A stretch of 64,000 bases of DNA from Zoroaster sp. YZ-2022 (Eukaryota; Echinodermata; Asteroidea; Forcipulatida; Zoroasteridae), in the NCBI GenBank assembly GCA_029582265.1, contig CM055837.1, forward strand, positions 6,123,148 through 6,187,147, given 5' to 3'. The position numbers were made by a program, and so were the translations under genes. Numbering within the stretch: the stretch's first letter is position 1; every line of letters begins with the position of its first letter. Of the stretch, positions 62,167-64,000 are shown piece by piece. Under the pieces are notes generated by a model, which saw nothing but the letters and a program-made list of their open reading frames with translations, had not been told where the DNA came from and searched no databases.

Positions 62167-63171
62167 TATAGAAAGAATATCTGCATTCAAAAGTAGTGCT
62201 GGGACGATTTACCGGTTAACTGACCTAAACTGCATTAACCATTTAGATATTTGCTAACCGGCTAACCAACACCAATAATAAAATTTTTAAAAATAAAAAA
62301 ACATTTTTGAAGGATTTTCTGGCCATTTTGTTGTTCTAAACTTTGTTTTGCTGCAATGGTTATAAAACAATCATTGCAGGAAGTTTATTGATGCTTTGGA
62401 TTGAAACTGTATACACACTATTCCATTTGGCGACTATCTAGTTTGTGTGGCCGTCAGGTGCTGACTTTTGGTTAACCGATTGTGATAGATTAGCGCTATT
62501 AAAAAAAAAAAAAACATTTTAAAAATAAATCATTGATTGTCTTGAAAGGGCAAACTGTGAGACTACAAGTATTAATGCTAAGGTTATTGGTGATAAATAC
62601 ATGTGTTTGCTGTTATTTATGTATAATATAAGGTTAATTATAAAGAAACACAGCATTTCTAGGATGCACTATACATTGCATAACCTATAATTGTATTCAT
62701 AAAAAATTAAATTTTCTCATACAAGCCAATCTGCTAATACAATACTTCCCCTCACAGGAAAGCCCAAAAAAGTTTGGCACCCCGAAAAGGGTAAAACGAA
62801 TGAATCATAGCCTCAAATTAGCTGCAAAAAATCACTTGGGATCTGGACGTTGGCTGTGACCGGTTACCACCATTGGGTCTATGCTGACAGAATTGGTAAT
62901 GCTATATATGTAGTACACCAAATCATGACTATTAGAGAGTTCAAACTACTATTTGGATTTTGGAGAAAGGGTGACGGGCAAATGGGGACTGTTCAGATGA
63001 GGGGAGGGGGGGGGGGGAGGGAGGGAGGAGAGGGGTCTTATGAATAATTTAAGGAAAGGAAATTTAAATTAAAAGAAATTCAATGCCATTCTGTGACCTT
63101 TTCCATCACCTTGAAGCGTCAATCATTCCATTTAACAACCTAAACATTGTTTTTGCTTTTTCCCTCCATTA

Positions 63172-63692
63172 GGTCAAAAAAAAAAATTGTTGAGTTGCCC
63201 TCCAGTGAAAATATTTGAAGGGGTCGGTCGGTCGGGATTTTTTTTTGTTTCTTTTTTTTTTTACTGTCATTTTAAGATTGAAATGCATTGGAACTGAAAC
63301 CACATACCATGTTTTACATTTGTATACCTATCAGCAAGGAATTTTGCTTCAGAATAAAAGTATCCCAAGCATTTTTGTTGTACTTTTCGCTGTGATTGAA
63401 ACAGCAAATTCATCCATATTGCGTGCAATGCTCAACATGCAACATGTGAGTGGCCATTCGATTTGAAAACGTGTAGATTGAGTATTGGGTACCGGTAAAT
63501 TTACCGGTAAAAAAAGTGGAAAATTTCACAAATCAAACGTATTATGTTTTATACAAAGAAAATTGGTAAGTTTCATTAATAAATAGGCCTATGAATGACG
63601 GGGAAAAAAAACAACAAAAAAAACCCGACCCGAGATTTCAGCACTTTTGGGTCGGTCGGTGGAGGGCAACTCAACATCTTTTTTTTTTTGGC
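63172..63692. mobile_element. Inverted-repeat element with poly(A)-rich termini
   Basis: Left 'ttgttgagttgccctcca', right 'tggagggcaactcaacatct', each preceded or followed by an A/T run and 'ggtc/ggcc'. Both sides also carry 'gggtcggtcggt' next to the repeats. No transposase. Confidence 0.7.
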
Positions 63693-63821
63693 CTTATTAA
63701 TGTCTAATTAATACAATAATAATTGTGCAACGTTACCAAGGGAACAGTTACAACAGGAAGTCATATTTGCAAGTGTAGTTTGATAAAACTGAGGGAATGA
63801 AGATTCCTTTTGTTGGGAAGG

Positions 63822-64000
63822 TAAACATTGATAATGTTGGCAAAACTGCTTCTATGAGTACGCTTACTCTCTTTGAATCAAGATATACATTAGAGGGAAG
63901 GTACAACATTGGTAATGTTGGCAAAACTGCTTCTATGAGTATGCTTACTCTCTTTGAATCAAGATATACATTAGAGGCAAGGTACAGCATTGGTAATGTT
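63822..64000. repeat. 81-bp tandem repeat cut by the window end
   Basis: More than two units with 81-bp spacing; landmarks 'aacattggtaatgttggc' and 'gcttactctctttgaatcaa'. The first landmark is an inverted repeat (AACATT...AATGTT). Because 81 is a multiple of three the minus strand stays open, but coding is not supported. Confidence 0.8.

Larger units (their letters stand above)
61199..64000. other. Probable LRRK 5' intron, no exon found
   Basis: I searched the minus strand for an exon that could precede the phase-0 LRRK exon at 60821. None had an open frame with good splice sites. One acceptor-like site near 62825 leads to stops in all frames. Contents: two MITEs, a fragment shared with 29878-30092 (about 61498-61565), and a tandem repeat running off the end. 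Confidence 0.5.

Noticed and set aside
62790..62890. Candidate LRRK 5' exon after a 'ttttttgcag' acceptor on the minus strand
   Set aside because: All three frames hit stops within a few codons of the acceptor.

Overview
This window is invertebrate metazoan genomic DNA. It has large, AT-rich, repeat-laden introns, GT-AG splicing and three conserved animal genes. The tRNA-derived SINE family, the TTAA-bounded elements and the gene set suggest a marine deuterostome, with an echinoderm most likely and a hemichordate possible. That placement is inference, because no species marker is visible.

Layout. (1) 2712-21040, minus strand: a complete 12-exon CEP43 (FGFR1OP/FOP) gene for a centriole and ciliary-base protein. 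Its predicted 430 residues include a canonical EF-hand encoded by exons 5-7. (2) 25007-31809, plus strand: a complete 5-coding-exon ENPP4/5-type membrane ectophosphodiesterase of 515 residues, with all six expected metal ligands and the nucleophile. (3) 37669-60821, minus strand: 21 exons, 2628 codons plus stop, of a ROCO-family kinase with ANK-LRR-ROC-COR-kinase-WD40 order (LRRK1/invertebrate Lrrk type). Its first exon or exons are not visible and probably lie beyond 64000. These genes are not functionally linked as far as the sequence shows; they are simply neighbours.

The rest is mostly introns and spacers full of mobile DNA, much of it nested. There are TTAA-bounded piggyBac-like miniature elements of two terminal types, hAT-like and mariner-like foldback elements, and a degenerate Tc1 transposon in an LRRK intron. 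A tRNA-headed SINE has four good copies and one eroded copy. A small set of 5'-truncated retro-insertions shares one 3' end and has target-site duplications. Minisatellites with 31-, 35-, 42-, 58- and 81-bp units are present. Several insertions can be read precisely because an uninterrupted copy of the target is also in the window.

A short stand-alone THAP-domain frame sits in CEP43 intron 1. It may be a tiny nested gene or a transposon remnant.

The most interesting observations are the EF-hand in CEP43, the small structured retroelement family (one copy abuts an ENPP splice acceptor), the TTAA target proof inside a minisatellite, tandemly duplicated splice-acceptor regions in CEP43, and a probable GC-AG intron in LRRK. 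No CRISPR, rRNA, operon or intact tRNA gene was seen.
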